Below are positions 54,287 through 63,998 of a stretch of 64,000 nt of DNA, piece by piece. The notes under the pieces were generated by a model. The model saw only the letters and a program-made list of their open reading frames with translations, had not been told where the DNA came from and did not search any database. The stretch is from Bradyrhizobium sp. BR13661. GTDB taxonomy: Bacteria > Pseudomonadota > Alphaproteobacteria > Rhizobiales > Xanthobacteraceae. The DNA lies in NCBI RefSeq assembly GCF_029892425.1, contig NZ_JARXWB010000002.1, positions 434,001-498,000 of the forward strand. Direction: 5' to 3'. The position numbers were made by a program, and so were the translations under genes. Position 1 is the stretch's first letter. Every line of letters starts with the position of its first letter.

Positions 54287-54427
54287 GAAGAAAGTCGGCA
54301 ATGCAAACAAGTCCGAAATCATATCGCTAGCTTCTGATATTCTTGTCCCAAAAGCCAGATCGCCAAGCGCCCCGGAATGACGGGCGGGGAGATGGCGGAG
54401 CGCCGCGCTCGGTGTTATCACCCCCAA

Positions 54428-54622
54428 ATGGCATCTCTCCTGAGTACTTTCATCCTGCCGGTGGCAGCCGGCGCCGTGGCGATTGTCTTGCTGCTCGGTC
54501 TCGTCAACATGATGCGTGGCGGTTCACCCAACACCTCGCAGAAATTGATGCGCTGGCGCGTGCTGCTGCAGTTCATCGCGATCGTCATCGCCATGATCGC
54601 GGTCTGGGCGATGGGGCGCTAA
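54428..54622 (+). CDS. HIG1-domain twin-transmembrane protein
   Basis: A 64-residue protein with two helices and the HIG1/hypoxia-induced pattern LVNMMRGGSPNTSQKLMRWRVLLQFIAI. In mitochondria such proteins assist cytochrome c oxidase assembly; a similar role in the inner membrane here is plausible. The ATG at 54428 has no clear ribosome site. The stop is followed after 1 bp by the adenosyltransferase ATG, so the two are coupled. Confidence 0.85.
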   Translation: MASLLSTFILPVAAGAVAIVLLLGLVNMMRGGSPNTSQKLMRWRVLLQFIAIVIAMIAVWAMGR

Positions 54623-54623
54623 C

Positions 54624-55196
54624 ATGGTCGTGCTCAACCGCATTTATACGAAGACTGGTGACGACGGCACGACAGCGCTCGGAACCGGCGAGCGTCGTCC
54701 GAAATACGATCTGCGTATCACGGCCTATGGCACCGTCGACGAGACCAATGCCGCGATCGGCGTGGTACGCCTTCACACCAAGGACGCCGGGGAGCTCGAT
54801 GCGATGCTCGGCCGCATCCAGAACGATCTGTTCGATCTCGGCGCCGATCTTGCGGTGCCGGAACGAGAAGGCAAAGCCGAACGGCTGCGGGTGGTGGCAA
54901 GTCAGGTCGAGCGGCTCGAGCACGACATCGACGCGCTCAACGACAAGCTCGCGCCGCTCACCTCCTTCGTGCTCCCGGGCGGCACGCCGGCCGCTGCCTG
55001 CCTCCACGTCGCCCGCACGATTTGCCGCAGGGCGGAACGCGTGATGGTGGAACTGGCAGCCCAGCCCGGCGAGCCCGTTGGCGCTGCTGGCATCCAGTAT
55101 ATGAATCGGCTGTCGGACTTCCTTTTCGTGGCCAGCCGTGCGGCTAACCATAACGGTGCCGGTGATGTGCTCTGGGTTCCGGGCCAGAATCGCTGA
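54624..55196 (+). CDS. cob(I)yrinic acid a,c-diamide adenosyltransferase (PduO/MMAB-type)
   Basis: A 190-residue PduO-type ATP:corrinoid adenosyltransferase, which makes adenosylcobalamin. ATP-binding YTKTGDDGTTALGTGERRPKYDLR at the N-terminus, VDETNAAIG, RRAERVMVEL and NRLSDFLFVASRAAN are all family signatures. It is cytosolic and forms a trimer. It is coupled to the HIG1 gene and precedes etfBA by 126 bp; methylmalonyl-CoA mutase is the likely cofactor user. Confidence 0.94.
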   Translation: MVVLNRIYTKTGDDGTTALGTGERRPKYDLRITAYGTVDETNAAIGVVRLHTKDAGELDAMLGRIQNDLFDLGADLAVPEREGKAERLRVVASQVERLEHDIDALNDKLAPLTSFVLPGGTPAAACLHVARTICRRAERVMVELAAQPGEPVGAAGIQYMNRLSDFLFVASRAANHNGAGDVLWVPGQNR

Positions 55197-55245
55197 CCCA
55201 TTGAGGTCAGCATTTCCCGGGGCTAAAATTAGGCTCCTTCGCGCG

Positions 55246-55274
55246 TTGACCGGGCCGGATCAGGCCTTTAGGTT
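55246..55274 (+). promoter_or_regulatory. probable sigma-70-type promoter for etfBA
   Basis: TTGACC (55246-55251) and TAGGTT (55269-55274) are separated by 17 bp in the gap before etfB. The transcript would start near 55281, leaving a leader of about 40 nt. The -10 match is moderate, so this is a prediction. Confidence 0.45.
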
Positions 55275-55322
55275 CCGCGCCAGTTGAATAACCCCCCTCC
55301 TAGATTGAGTGAAAGAGGATCG

Positions 55323-56072
55323 ATGAAGGTCTTAGTGCCGGTAAAGCGGGTGGTCGATTACAACGTCAAGGTCCGCGTCAAGGGCGATGGATCGGGCGTT
55401 GAACTCGCCAACGTCAAGATGTCGATGAACCCGTTCGACGAAATCGCGGTCGAGGAAGCGCTGCGTCTGAAGGAAGCGGGCAAGGCGACCGAGGTCGTTG
55501 TGGTCTCCATTGGACCTGCGCAGGCATCGGAGACGATCCGCACTGGTCTTGCCATGGGTGCCGATCGCGGCATCCTGGTGAAGACCGAGGGCACCGTCGA
55601 GCCGCTCGCGGTCGCCAAGATCCTGAAGAAGGTGGCTGAAGAAGAGCAGCCCGGCCTGATCATCCTCGGCAAGCAGGCGATCGACGACGACAGCAACCAG
55701 ACCGGCCAGATGCTGGCCGCGCTGCTCGGCTGGTCGCAGGCGACGTTCGCTTCGAAGCTCGAGGTCGAAGGTTCGGACTTCAAGGTCACCCGCGAGGTCG
55801 ACGGCGGCCTGCAGACCGTCAAGCTCAAGGGACCGGCGATCGTCACCACCGACCTCCGTCTCAACGAGCCGCGCTATGCCTCGCTGCCCAACATCATGAA
55901 GGCGAAGAAGAAGCCGATCGCGGACAAGACCGTCGCCGATTACGGCGTCGACGTCACCGCGCGTCTCGAGGTTCTCAAGACGACTGAACCGGCAGGCCGC
56001 AAGGCTGGCGTCAAGGTCAAGGACGTCGCCGAGCTGGTCTCGAAACTCAAGAACGAAGCCGGGGTGCTCTGA
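55323..56072 (+). CDS. etfB: electron transfer flavoprotein beta subunit
   Basis: A 249-residue EtfB, which binds AMP and forms the FAD heterodimer with EtfA. It takes electrons from acyl-CoA dehydrogenases. It begins [19 protein letters not shown]. The recognition-loop and nucleotide region shows [21 protein letters not shown], and [10 protein letters not shown] is typical. GAAAGAGGA lies just upstream. Its stop shares bases with the etfA start. Confidence 0.96.
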   Translation: MKVLVPVKRVVDYNVKVRVKGDGSGVELANVKMSMNPFDEIAVEEALRLKEAGKATEVVVVSIGPAQASETIRTGLAMGADRGILVKTEGTVEPLAVAKILKKVAEEEQPGLIILGKQAIDDDSNQTGQMLAALLGWSQATFASKLEVEGSDFKVTREVDGGLQTVKLKGPAIVTTDLRLNEPRYASLPNIMKAKKKPIADKTVADYGVDVTARLEVLKTTEPAGRKAGVKVKDVAELVSKLKNEAGVL

Positions 56073-57016
56073 TGACGACGCTGCTGATTGCCGAACACGA
56101 CAATGCGTCGCTCAAGGATGCGACCAACAAGGCCCTGACCGCGGCTGCTGCGCTCGGTGCGGATGTCGACGTGCTGGTGGCTGGCGAGAACGCCAGGGCT
56201 GCGGCCGATGCCGCTGCCAAGCTCGCCGGGGTGAAGAAGGTGCTGCTCGCCGACGGCGCACTCTATGCGCACGATCTCGCCGAGCCGCTGGCCGCACTGA
56301 TCGTCTCGCTTGCGCCGTCCTACGACGCGATCGTCGCGCCTGCGACCTCGCGCTTCAAGAACGTGATGCCGCGCGTCGCAGCTCTCCTCGACGTCATGCA
56401 GGTCTCGGAGATCATCAAGGTCGTCGCTCCCGACACCTATGAGCGTCCGATCTATGCCGGCAACGCCATCCAGACGGTGAAGTCGAAGGACGCCAAGAAG
56501 GTCATCACGGTCCGTACCTCCACCTTCGCCGCCGCGGGCGAAGGCGGCAGCGCGAGCGTCGAGAGCGTTGCGGCTGCGGCAGATCCCGGCCTGTCGTCCT
56601 TCGTCGGCGAGGAAGTCGCCAAGAGCGACCGTCCCGAGCTGACCTCGGCCAAGATCATCGTCTCCGGTGGCCGCGCCATGCAGAGCCGCGAGAACTTCGC
56701 CAAATATATCGAGCCGCTGGCCGACAAGCTCGGTGCCGGCGTCGGTGCCTCGCGCGCGGCGGTGGACGCCGGCTATGCGCCGAACGATTGGCAGGTCGGC
56801 CAGACCGGCAAGGTCGTGGCCCCCGAGCTCTATGTCGCGGTGGGCATTTCCGGCGCCATCCAGCATCTGGCCGGCATGAAGGACTCCAAGGTGATCGTCG
56901 CGATCAACAAGGACGAGGACGCGCCGATCTTCCAGGTGGCCGATTACGGCCTGGTCGCCGACCTCTACCAGGCGGTTCCGGAGCTGACGGCCGAGCTCGG
57001 CAAGCTCGGCAAGTAA
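56072..57016 (+). CDS. etfA: electron transfer flavoprotein alpha subunit
   Basis: A 314-residue EtfA. The C-terminal FAD domain has [76 protein letters not shown], the classical signature. It is coupled to etfB (TGATGA). It passes electrons to ETF-ubiquinone oxidoreductase in the inner membrane. A strong terminator-like hairpin follows, so the next gene may have its own promoter. Confidence 0.97.
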   Translation: MTTLLIAEHDNASLKDATNKALTAAAALGADVDVLVAGENARAAADAAAKLAGVKKVLLADGALYAHDLAEPLAALIVSLAPSYDAIVAPATSRFKNVMPRVAALLDVMQVSEIIKVVAPDTYERPIYAGNAIQTVKSKDAKKVITVRTSTFAAAGEGGSASVESVAAAADPGLSSFVGEEVAKSDRPELTSAKIIVSGGRAMQSRENFAKYIEPLADKLGAGVGASRAAVDAGYAPNDWQVGQTGKVVAPELYVAVGISGAIQHLAGMKDSKVIVAINKDEDAPIFQVADYGLVADLYQAVPELTAELGKLGK

Positions 57017-57027
57017 AACGCGTTCAA

Positions 57028-57070
57028 AACACCGGCCGGAGGTATAAACTCCGGCCGGTGTTGCATTTCT
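57028..57070 (+). terminator. terminator-like hairpin after etfBA
   Basis: A perfect 14-bp stem AACACCGGCCGGAG/CTCCGGCCGGTGTT with loop GTATAAA, 12 bp after the etfA stop, followed by GCATTTCT. The T-run is short, but the stem is very stable. Confidence 0.75.
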
Positions 57071-57225
57071 GAGGCGTTTTCTTTGGCGTGGGGCGCGCCT
57101 TGGAAGCGATCCAATCTAGGTTTCGAGCCAGGATTCTGATCTAATCGGGTTTCTGATTAAATCAGACCTCCCGGCTCAGGGATTAGGCAGGGCGCGATAT
57201 GCGCGCCGTTCCGGTGGATGACATT

Positions 57226-58107
57226 ATGGCGGCAGTGATCAAGAAGGTCGGCGTGATCGGCGCGGGTCAAATGGGCAATGGCATCGCGCATGTCGCGGCC
57301 CTGGCCGGCTTCGATGTGGTGCTCAACGACATCTCGGCGGACCGCCTCAAGTCGGGCATGGCCACCATCAACGGCAATCTGGCGCGCCAGGTCTCCAAGA
57401 AGGCCGTCTCCGAGGACGACAAGAACAAGGCGATGGCGCGCATCTCGCTGGCCGAGAAGCTCGACGACCTCGCCGATTGCGACCTCGTGATCGAGACCGC
57501 GGTCGAGAAGGAAGAGGTCAAGCGCAAGATCTTCCACGAGCTCTGCGCGGTGCTGAAGCCCGAGGCGATCGTTGCCTCCGACACGTCCTCGATCTCGATC
57601 ACCCGCCTTGCCGCCGCCACCGACCGGCCCGAGCGCTTCATCGGCATTCACTTCATGAATCCGGTGCCGCTGATGGAGCTGGTCGAGTTGATCCGCGGCA
57701 TCGCCACCGACGATTCGACATTCGAGGCGTCCAAGGAATTCGTCGCCAAGCTCGGCAAGCAGGTCGCTGTCTCCGAGGATTTCCCGGCCTTCATCGTCAA
57801 CCGCATTTTGCTGCCGATGATCAACGAGGCGATCTACACGCTGTATGAAGGCGTCGGCAACGTCGAGGCCATCGACGCGGCGATGAAGCTCGGCGCTCAC
57901 CATCCGATGGGCCCGCTGGAGCTTGCCGATTTCATCGGCCTCGATACTTGCTTGTCGATCATGCAGGTGCTGCATGAGGGGCTCGCCGACTCCAAGTACC
58001 GTCCGTGCCCGCTACTTGTGAAATATGTCGAGGCCGGCTGGCTCGGCCGCAAGACACAGCGCGGCTTCTACGACTACCGCGGCGCCAAGCCGGTTCCGAC
58101 GCGGTAA
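57226..58107 (+). CDS. hbdA: 3-hydroxybutyryl-CoA dehydrogenase
   Basis: A 293-residue NAD-dependent 3-hydroxyacyl-CoA dehydrogenase. The Rossmann start is VIKKVGVIGAGQMGNGIAHVAA. The catalytic His is in IGIHFMNPVPLMELVE and the C-terminal part begins FPAFIVNRILLPMINEAI. It interconverts hydroxybutyryl-CoA and acetoacetyl-CoA in fatty acid or PHB metabolism. The ATG at 57226 is preferred to 57199. It sits behind etfBA, a common functional pairing. Confidence 0.92.
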   Translation: MAAVIKKVGVIGAGQMGNGIAHVAALAGFDVVLNDISADRLKSGMATINGNLARQVSKKAVSEDDKNKAMARISLAEKLDDLADCDLVIETAVEKEEVKRKIFHELCAVLKPEAIVASDTSSISITRLAAATDRPERFIGIHFMNPVPLMELVELIRGIATDDSTFEASKEFVAKLGKQVAVSEDFPAFIVNRILLPMINEAIYTLYEGVGNVEAIDAAMKLGAHHPMGPLELADFIGLDTCLSIMQVLHEGLADSKYRPCPLLVKYVEAGWLGRKTQRGFYDYRGAKPVPTR

Positions 58108-58115
58108 GAAGGTCT

Positions 58116-58246
58116 CGTGCCCCGGACGCTGCGCAGCGCGTTAGCGGTGCGCTGCAGAGCCGGGGCCCAGAAGCCGCGTGCGCGCTGAAGGCTGGGTCCC
58201 GGCTCTGCGGTGCGTCACTTGCGTGCCGCCCCTTGTCCGGGACACG
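58116..58246. repeat. intergenic inverted repeat element
   Basis: Arms CGTGCCCCGGACGC... (58116 on) and ...GTCCGGGACACG (ending 58246), with an inner pair GCAGAGCCGGG.../...CCCGGCTCTGC. It lies directly after the dehydrogenase gene and matches the REP-like class seen at 42 kb in design but not in sequence. Confidence 0.65.
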
Positions 58247-58324
58247 CTTGCCGTACTGCTCCGTGACGATTCATGTCCCGTTAACCGACCAGGCCTAGGT
58301 TTCGGCTGGCAAGAGGGTTGCGTA

Positions 58325-58519
58325 ATGGACACGATGGCGATGGTCAGCACCATGCTGGCCTCACAGCAGGGCGCGCTGCAGTCGAACATCTCGGCGACGC
58401 TGATGAAGCAGAACGCGGATGCGGAGAAATCCGCCGTCCTGACGCTGCTCGGCGCCGGTCAGCCCTCGCTCGCCAATGTCGGCCCAGGGGTCGGCGGCAA
58501 CCTCAATATCTCCGCCTAA
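58325..58519 (+). CDS. YjfB-like putative motility protein
   Basis: A 64-residue protein beginning MDTMAMVSTMLASQQGALQSNISATLMKQNADAEKS. It matches the YjfB family of small proteins often annotated as putative motility factors, of unproven function. It is helical in the first half and Gly-rich at the end. The stop overlaps the tlpA stop region by 4 bp (convergent). Confidence 0.72.
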   Translation: MDTMAMVSTMLASQQGALQSNISATLMKQNADAEKSAVLTLLGAGQPSLANVGPGVGGNLNISA

Positions 58520-59181
58520 TACGACGCCGTCGCCGGCTTCACCGCGGCCCTTATCAGCTTCAGCGCGTCCTCGCTCGCCCATTCGGCCGGGCCCGCGATG
58601 GTCGCGATCTCGCAGCCCTGCGGGTCGACCAGCACCGAGGTCGGCATGCCCAAGGCCCGGCCTATGGCCTTAAGATCCTGGAAAACCTTGGCTTTCTGGT
58701 CGGTGAAATAGCCAAGCCGGGTCAGATTGGCGTCTTTCAGGAAGGTCTTCGGCTTCTCGGGGTCTCGGGTGTCGATATTGATCGCCACCACCTCGAAATC
58801 AGGGCCCGACAGCTTGGCCTGGAGCTGGTCCAGCGCCGGCATCTCTTTTCGACAGGGCACGCACCAGGTGGCCCAGAGGTTGACCAGCAGGGTCTTGCCG
58901 CGGAAATCGGACAGCTTCTTCGGCTTGCCCTCGGCGTCCTCAAAGGTCAGATCCGGCAGCTTCAGGGGTGCACTGGCCATCGTCAGCGCCGCCACCTCGC
59001 CATGCGCGAGCGGGGCGATCTTCTGCGCGGTCGCGACCGCCGCCCGGCAGGCCGGATCGCCCGACGGGGCCCGGCTCAGGCCGAGTCCGTAGAGCGCGGC
59101 GAAGCCGGCCAGCCCGCCGACCACCACGGTGGCGATGACGACGGGGATCCGGCGCGTGGCGGAGGGCTTCGGGTCGAGCAT
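58516..59181 (-). CDS. tlpA: thiol:disulfide interchange protein TlpA
   Basis: A 221-residue membrane-anchored thioredoxin facing the periplasm. The N-terminal anchor is about residues 12-34. The active site WCVPC has C107 and C110. A second Cys pair (C45 in DPAC and one in QGCEI) can form the structural disulfide known in Bradyrhizobium TlpA. In that organism TlpA reduces ScoI and CoxB during copper-centre assembly of cytochrome aa3 oxidase. The ATG at 59181 gives the established N-terminus [11 protein letters not shown]. It supports the genus assignment. Confidence 0.97.
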   Translation of the reverse strand: MLDPKPSATRRIPVVIATVVVGGLAGFAALYGLGLSRAPSGDPACRAAVATAQKIAPLAHGEVAALTMASAPLKLPDLTFEDAEGKPKKLSDFRGKTLLVNLWATWCVPCRKEMPALDQLQAKLSGPDFEVVAINIDTRDPEKPKTFLKDANLTRLGYFTDQKAKVFQDLKAIGRALGMPTSVLVDPQGCEIATIAGPAEWASEDALKLIRAAVKPATASY

Positions 59182-59282
59182 ATCGTTTGTCATCCGGTCG
59201 CAGATATGGCTATCAGGGGCCTCTTAATACGGCTGGCCTCCGCCAGCAAACATGCGGCAAAGCAAGGCGTGAGCAGGGGATC

Positions 59283-60680
59283 ATGAGCAACAAGATGTGG
59301 GGCGGCCGGTTCTCGGAACGTCCCGACGAGATCATGGAAGAGATCAACGTCTCCATCGACGTCGATCGTCACCTCTACGCCCAGGACATTGCCGCGTCCA
59401 AGGCCCACGCCGCGATGCTTGCCGCGAACGGCATCATCACGGCCTCTGATGCGAAAAATATCGGCAAGGGTCTAGACACGATTTTGTCAGAGATCGGCAA
59501 GGGCGGCTTCGAGTTCAAGCGCGCGCTCGAGGACATTCATATGAATGTCGAAAGCCGTCTGTCGGAGCTGATCGGCCCCGCCGCCGGCCGGCTGCACACC
59601 GCACGCTCGCGCAACGACCAGGTTGCGACCGATTTCCGTCTCTATGTCCGCGACATCGTCGACGAGACCGACGCGGCGCTCGCCGCGTTCCAGCAGGCGC
59701 TGGTGGAACGCGCGCTGGAGCATGCCGGCACTGTCATGCCCGGCTTCACGCATCTGCAGACCGCGCAGCCCGTCACCTTCGGCCACCATCTGCTCGCCTA
59801 TGTCGAGATGGCCGCGCGCGATCGCGGCCGTTTCCAGGATGCGCGCAAGCGGCTCAATGAATCTCCGCTCGGTGCTGCCGCGCTCGCCGGCACCTCGTTC
59901 CCGATCGACCGTCACGCCACCGCGAAGGCGCTGGCCTTCGATCGTCCGATGGCGAACTCGCTCGACGCCGTCTCCGATCGCGACTTCGTGCTGGAGACGC
60001 TATCGGCCGCCTCGATCTGCGCCGTGCACATGTCGCGCTTTGCGGAAGAAATCGTGATCTGGACCTCGCCGCTTGTCGGCATGATCCGCCTCAGCGACAA
60101 GTTCACCACCGGCTCCTCGATCATGCCGCAGAAGCGCAATCCTGATGCCGCCGAGCTGGTGCGCGCCAAGACTGGCCGCGTCATCGGCGCGCTCAACGGT
60201 CTGTTGATCGTGATGAAGGGCCTGCCGCTTGCCTATCAAAAGGACATGCAGGAGGACAAGCAGGGCGCCATGGAGGGCTTTGCTGCGCTGTCGCTGGCGA
60301 TCCGCGCCATGACCGGCATGGTCCGCGACCTCGTGCCTGACGAGGCCAGGATGAAGGCGGCTGCCGGTGAAGGCTACGCGACCGCAACCGATCTCGCCGA
60401 CTGGCTGGTGCGGACGCTGAAGATGCCGTTCCGCGAGGCCCACCACGTCACCGGCCGCATCGTCGCCAAGGCGGCCGAGGGCGGCGTGGCGCTGCACGAA
60501 CTGCCGCTCAAGGAGATGCAGGCGATCGAGCCGAAGATCACGAAGGACGTGCTCGGCGTGCTCTCGGTCGAATCGTCGGTCAAGAGCCGCACCAGCTTCG
60601 GCGGCACCGCGCCGAAGAACGTGGCGTCGCAGGCAAAGAGCTGGGTGAAGCGGTTGGAAAAAGAGCGAAAATTGGGCTGA
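59283..60680 (+). CDS. argH: argininosuccinate lyase
   Basis: A 465-residue lyase that cleaves argininosuccinate to arginine and fumarate, the last step of arginine synthesis. It begins [34 protein letters not shown] and the fumarase-superfamily signature [18 protein letters not shown] are intact. The ATG at 59283 follows a GGGGAT stretch. It is divergent from tlpA and heads the argH-lptM-lysA order. Confidence 0.97.
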   Translation: MSNKMWGGRFSERPDEIMEEINVSIDVDRHLYAQDIAASKAHAAMLAANGIITASDAKNIGKGLDTILSEIGKGGFEFKRALEDIHMNVESRLSELIGPAAGRLHTARSRNDQVATDFRLYVRDIVDETDAALAAFQQALVERALEHAGTVMPGFTHLQTAQPVTFGHHLLAYVEMAARDRGRFQDARKRLNESPLGAAALAGTSFPIDRHATAKALAFDRPMANSLDAVSDRDFVLETLSAASICAVHMSRFAEEIVIWTSPLVGMIRLSDKFTTGSSIMPQKRNPDAAELVRAKTGRVIGALNGLLIVMKGLPLAYQKDMQEDKQGAMEGFAALSLAIRAMTGMVRDLVPDEARMKAAAGEGYATATDLADWLVRTLKMPFREAHHVTGRIVAKAAEGGVALHELPLKEMQAIEPKITKDVLGVLSVESSVKSRTSFGGTAPKNVASQAKSWVKRLEKERKLG

Positions 60681-60773
60681 GGGCAAAATTTCGCTTATGT
60701 TTCATGGTCATCCGGCTCTCGCCAGAGCGCGCCAATCTCTGTATGGTGCGCCCCGCGTAGTGGGGATTTCGTC

Positions 60774-61064
60774 GTGACGTCAAAGTTTCGCCCGGCCGGC
60801 TCGGGGTGGGCCATCATTGTCTTGAGCCTGAGCGCACTTGCGCTCGCCGGCTGCGGCCGCAAGGGCCCGCTGGATCTGCCGCCGACCGCCTCCAACGCGT
60901 CCACGGCCAATATCGCCGCGCCCGCCGACACCGAGACCGAAGCCCAGAAGACGCCGAGCGTGTTCAATCCGACCTATGGCGCGGACGCGCCGCCGGCGGC
61001 GACCAAAGGCCGGAAAAAACCGTTTATCCTCGATCCGCTCCTGGACGAAAAGCCCAGCCGATAG
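60774..61064 (+). CDS. lptM: LptM-like (YifL) small lipoprotein
   Basis: A 96-residue lipoprotein. The signal ends in the lipobox LALAGC, followed by GRKGPLDLPP, the hallmark of YifL/LptM, which in E. coli helps mature the LptD-LptE translocon for LPS. The start is GTG at 60774. It lies between argH and lysA with short gaps, the common order in proteobacteria. Confidence 0.88.
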   Translation: MTSKFRPAGSGWAIIVLSLSALALAGCGRKGPLDLPPTASNASTANIAAPADTETEAQKTPSVFNPTYGADAPPAATKGRKKPFILDPLLDEKPSR

Positions 61065-61088
61065 GCTGGGGCAACTGAGCCAAACGCC

Positions 61089-62354
61089 ATGAACCATTTC
61101 GACTATCGCAACGGCGTGCTGCACGCCGAGGCGGTGAACCTGTCCGAGCTGGCCGCGTCCGTCGGCACGCCGTTCTATTGCTATTCGACCGCGACGCTGG
61201 AGCGGCATTACCGCGTCTTCGTTGATGCCTTTGCCGGCGAGAAGGTGCTGGTCTGCTACGCCATGAAGGCGAACTCTAACCAGTCGGTGCTGCGCACGCT
61301 TGCCAAGCTTGGTGCGGGCGCCGACGTCGTCTCGGGCGGTGAATTGAAGCGCGCGCTCGCCGCCGGTATTCCCGCCGACAAGATCGTGTTCTCCGGCGTC
61401 GGCAAGACCGAGACCGAGCTGCGCGCGGCGCTCGCCGCCGACATCCTCTGCCTCAACGTCGAATCCGAGCCCGAGCTCGAATTGCTGTCGCGCCTTGCGA
61501 CCGAGATGGGCAAGACCGCGCGGATCTCCGTGCGCGTCAATCCCGATGTCGATGCCGGCACGCACGCCAAGATCTCCACCGGCAAGTCAGAGAACAAGTT
61601 CGGCATCCCGATCGTGCATGCGCGCGAGGTTTATGCGCGCGCCGCGAAGCTGCCGGGCATCGAGGTGACAGGCACCGACGTTCACATCGGCAGCCAGATC
61701 ACCGATCTGTCCAAGATGGAGACGGCGTTCCGCATCCTCTCCGAATTCGTGCAGGCGCTGCGCGCCGACGGCCACAACATCAGCCACGTCGATTTCGGCG
61801 GCGGGCTCGGCATTCCCTACTACATGGACCGCGAGGCGCCGCCGGCGCCGGATGCCTATGCCGCGATGGTCAAGCGCGTCAGCCACAATCTCGGCTGCAC
61901 GCTGATGTTCGAGCCGGGCCGCATGATCGTCGGCAATGCCGGCATCCTCGTTGCCAAGGTGATCTACGTGAAGCATGGCGACGGCAAGAACTTCGTCATC
62001 ATCGACGCTGCGATGAACGACCTCATTCGTCCGACGCTGTACGAGGCGCATCATGACATCCTGCCGGTGACGCAGCCGGCCAAGGGCGCGGCCACCATCG
62101 TGGCCGACGTTGTTGGTCCCGTCTGCGAGACCGGCGACTACCTCGCGCTCGACCGCACGCTGCCGACGCCGAAGCCCGGCGATCTCATCGCCATCATGAC
62201 CGCGGGCGCCTATGGCGCCGTGCAGGCCGGTACCTACAACACCCGGCCGCTGGTGCCTGAGGTGCTGGTGAAGGGTGATCAATACGCGGTCGTGCGCCCG
62301 CGCATCGAGGTCGAACAGCTCATTGCGATGGATACGCCGGCGCCGTGGCTGTGA
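61089..62354 (+). CDS. lysA: diaminopimelate decarboxylase
   Basis: A 421-residue PLP enzyme that makes lysine from meso-diaminopimelate. The PLP lysine is K60 in YAMKANSN. HIGSQITD, GGGLGIPY, EPGRMIVGNAG and GPVCETGDY are all family motifs. The ATG at 61089 is 24 bp after the lptM stop, so the two are probably co-transcribed. The following 150 bp hold inverted GCGGACAAC/GTTGTCCGC segments (about 62376-62432) and no gene. Confidence 0.97.
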   Translation: MNHFDYRNGVLHAEAVNLSELAASVGTPFYCYSTATLERHYRVFVDAFAGEKVLVCYAMKANSNQSVLRTLAKLGAGADVVSGGELKRALAAGIPADKIVFSGVGKTETELRAALAADILCLNVESEPELELLSRLATEMGKTARISVRVNPDVDAGTHAKISTGKSENKFGIPIVHAREVYARAAKLPGIEVTGTDVHIGSQITDLSKMETAFRILSEFVQALRADGHNISHVDFGGGLGIPYYMDREAPPAPDAYAAMVKRVSHNLGCTLMFEPGRMIVGNAGILVAKVIYVKHGDGKNFVIIDAAMNDLIRPTLYEAHHDILPVTQPAKGAATIVADVVGPVCETGDYLALDRTLPTPKPGDLIAIMTAGAYGAVQAGTYNTRPLVPEVLVKGDQYAVVRPRIEVEQLIAMDTPAPWL

Positions 62355-62485
62355 GCCGGCACCGCGCCAGTTCGCGCGGACAACTCGAACCCCGAAAACA
62401 ACCCCATGCACAGTAGCCTTGGGGTTGTCCGCCTGACACGGGGTGGTCCGGCAAAACTGCTTGATAAGCCTCGCAAATCCGCAGT

Positions 62486-62512
62486 GGTAGCGCTCTCGTC
62501 GAGAGCGCTACC
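62486..62512. terminator. strong hairpin between lysA and a convergent dehydrogenase gene
   Basis: A perfect 12-bp stem GGTAGCGCTCTC/GAGAGCGCTACC with a 3-nt loop. The minus-strand gene's stop codon (62508-62510) lies inside the stem. There is no T-run on either side, so it is more likely a bidirectional barrier or mRNA stabiliser than a classical terminator. Confidence 0.55.
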
Positions 62513-63398
62513 TGGTTCCGCCCACGACGACCCCCGCCTTCCGCTCGATCGGCTTGATCGCTGCAGTGAAATCGGACCCGGCGCCTTCCGCAGCGATCAC
62601 GGTCTCCCACAGACGACCAACGGCATCCGCAACCTCCATCGACAGGCCGAGCTGTTTCATCTCCTCCAGCGCCAGCCGGACGTCCTTCACCATCAATCCG
62701 GTGGCGAAGCCGAAGTCGAAGGTCCGCGGCAGCACCGAGCGGGGAAACTTGTCGCGGCTCGCAGTGTTCATGCCGGAGCCGGAATTGATGACGTCGATCA
62801 TGACGGCCGGATCGAGCCCGGCCTTCACGCCCATCACCACCGCTTCCGACGTCGCCACGATTGCAGTGGCCGAGAGGAAGTTGTTGGCGAGCTTCATGGT
62901 CTGCGCCGCACCCGGCTTCTCGCCGATGAAGAACACCTTTCCGATCACGTCGAGCGCGGGCTTGAGCAGCTCGAACTCCGTCTTCGGTCCTGAGACCATC
63001 ACTGCCAGCGTGCCCTTCTCGGCGCCGCCGACGCCCCCCGAGACCGGGCAGTCGATCTGCACGATGTTGCGCTTGGCCAGCAGGTCGTGAATTTTTGTCG
63101 CCATCGCCGAGCCGACGGTGGAGAGATCGATGAAGCGTTTGGCGCTTCTGCCCTCGATCACGCCGTTCGCGCCCGTGGCCACCTCGAGCGAGGCCTGCAG
63201 CGACGGCAGGCTCGCCATCACGGTCTCGACCTTGTCTGCAACGTCCTTCGGCGACGTCGCAGCGGTCGCGCCGCGCGCGACCAGCTTGTCGACGGCCTCC
63301 TTGCGGGTGTCGAACACGACGAGCTTGTGCCCCGCCTCGACCAGCCGTCGCGCCATCGGGAAACCCATGTTTCCGAGGCCGATGAATCCGATGTCCAT
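62508..63398 (-). CDS. beta-hydroxyacid dehydrogenase (3-hydroxyisobutyrate dehydrogenase family)
   Basis: A 296-residue NAD(P)-dependent dehydrogenase. It begins MDIGFIGLGNMGFPMARRLVEAGH. CPVSGGVGGAEKGTLAVMVSG and the catalytic Lys in KLANNFLSATAI are conserved. The family includes 3-hydroxyisobutyrate and tartronate semialdehyde dehydrogenases; the exact substrate is uncertain. VFDTRKEA lacks the Arg-rich NADP loop except R32, so the cofactor is undecided. Confidence 0.87.
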   Translation of the reverse strand: MDIGFIGLGNMGFPMARRLVEAGHKLVVFDTRKEAVDKLVARGATAATSPKDVADKVETVMASLPSLQASLEVATGANGVIEGRSAKRFIDLSTVGSAMATKIHDLLAKRNIVQIDCPVSGGVGGAEKGTLAVMVSGPKTEFELLKPALDVIGKVFFIGEKPGAAQTMKLANNFLSATAIVATSEAVVMGVKAGLDPAVMIDVINSGSGMNTASRDKFPRSVLPRTFDFGFATGLMVKDVRLALEEMKQLGLSMEVADAVGRLWETVIAAEGAGSDFTAAIKPIERKAGVVVGGTR

Positions 63399-63457
63399 GG
63401 TGTTTCCTTGTCTTGGTTATTCGTTGTTTTGGCGGAGCTGCGCGCAACATACTCGGT

Positions 63458-63577
63458 GTCGTCCTGGCGAAAGCCAGGACCCATTACCCCAAGAAGCAGT
63501 CGCCACGAGCGATGTCACCACCAGTCTTCGCATCACATCCGACGGTGGTTATGGGTCCTGGCTTTCGCCAGGACGAC
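63458..63577. repeat. long inverted repeat element
   Basis: Two 31-bp arms (63458-63488 and 63547-63577) are reverse complements with one mismatch, enclosing about 58 bp. Each arm is itself a hairpin (TCCTGGCGAAAGCCAGGA). From memory this unit is frequent in Bradyrhizobium. It occupies most of the 217-bp gap; no gene is seen here. Confidence 0.8.
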
Positions 63578-63614
63578 GGCGGGGAGGAGTGCTGCCTCCC
63601 TCACGCAAACCGCC

Positions 63615-63998
63615 TCACGCCTTCCCGTCGATCTCCGCGAATACCTCGCGCGCGATGCGGAAGCTGTCGACGGCGGCCGGCATGCCGCCATAGATCGCGA
63701 CCTGCATCAGGATCTCGCGGATCTCGTCGCGGCTGACGCCGTTGGTCAGCGCGCCCTTCAGATGCGCGCGGAACTCGTGCTGGCGGTTGAGGATCGCGAT
63801 CATCGCGATGTTGAGCATGCTGCGGGTCTTGCGCGGCAGCTCCTCGCGGCCCCACACCGTGCCCCAGCAATATTCGTTGAGCATCTCCTGGAACGGACGG
63901 TTGAAGTCGTCGACGTTCTTCAGCGCATTGTTGACATAGGCTTCCCCCAGCACCGCTTTGCGGACTTCCAGGCCCTTGTCGTGCATCTTCTTGTCCAT
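63615..63998 (-). CDS. carboxymuconolactone decarboxylase family protein (PcaC-like)
   Basis: A 127-residue all-helical protein with the CMD pattern NEYCWGTVWGREELPRKTRSMLNIAMIAILNRQHEFRAHLKGALTNGVSRDEIREILMQVAIYGGMPAAVDSFR. It lacks the CxxC of AhpD-type members, which favours the decarboxylase branch of the beta-ketoadipate pathway. The ATG at 63998 is near the window edge, so its upstream signals are not visible. It is not adjacent to other protocatechuate genes in this window. Confidence 0.85.
   Translation of the reverse strand: MDKKMHDKGLEVRKAVLGEAYVNNALKNVDDFNRPFQEMLNEYCWGTVWGREELPRKTRSMLNIAMIAILNRQHEFRAHLKGALTNGVSRDEIREILMQVAIYGGMPAAVDSFRIAREVFAEIDGKA

Noticed and set aside
54497..54623. 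Cobalamin riboswitch near the adenosyltransferase gene
   Set aside because: The gene starts 1 bp after the HIG1 stop, leaving no leader, and no B12-box-like sequence was seen upstream of the HIG1 gene.
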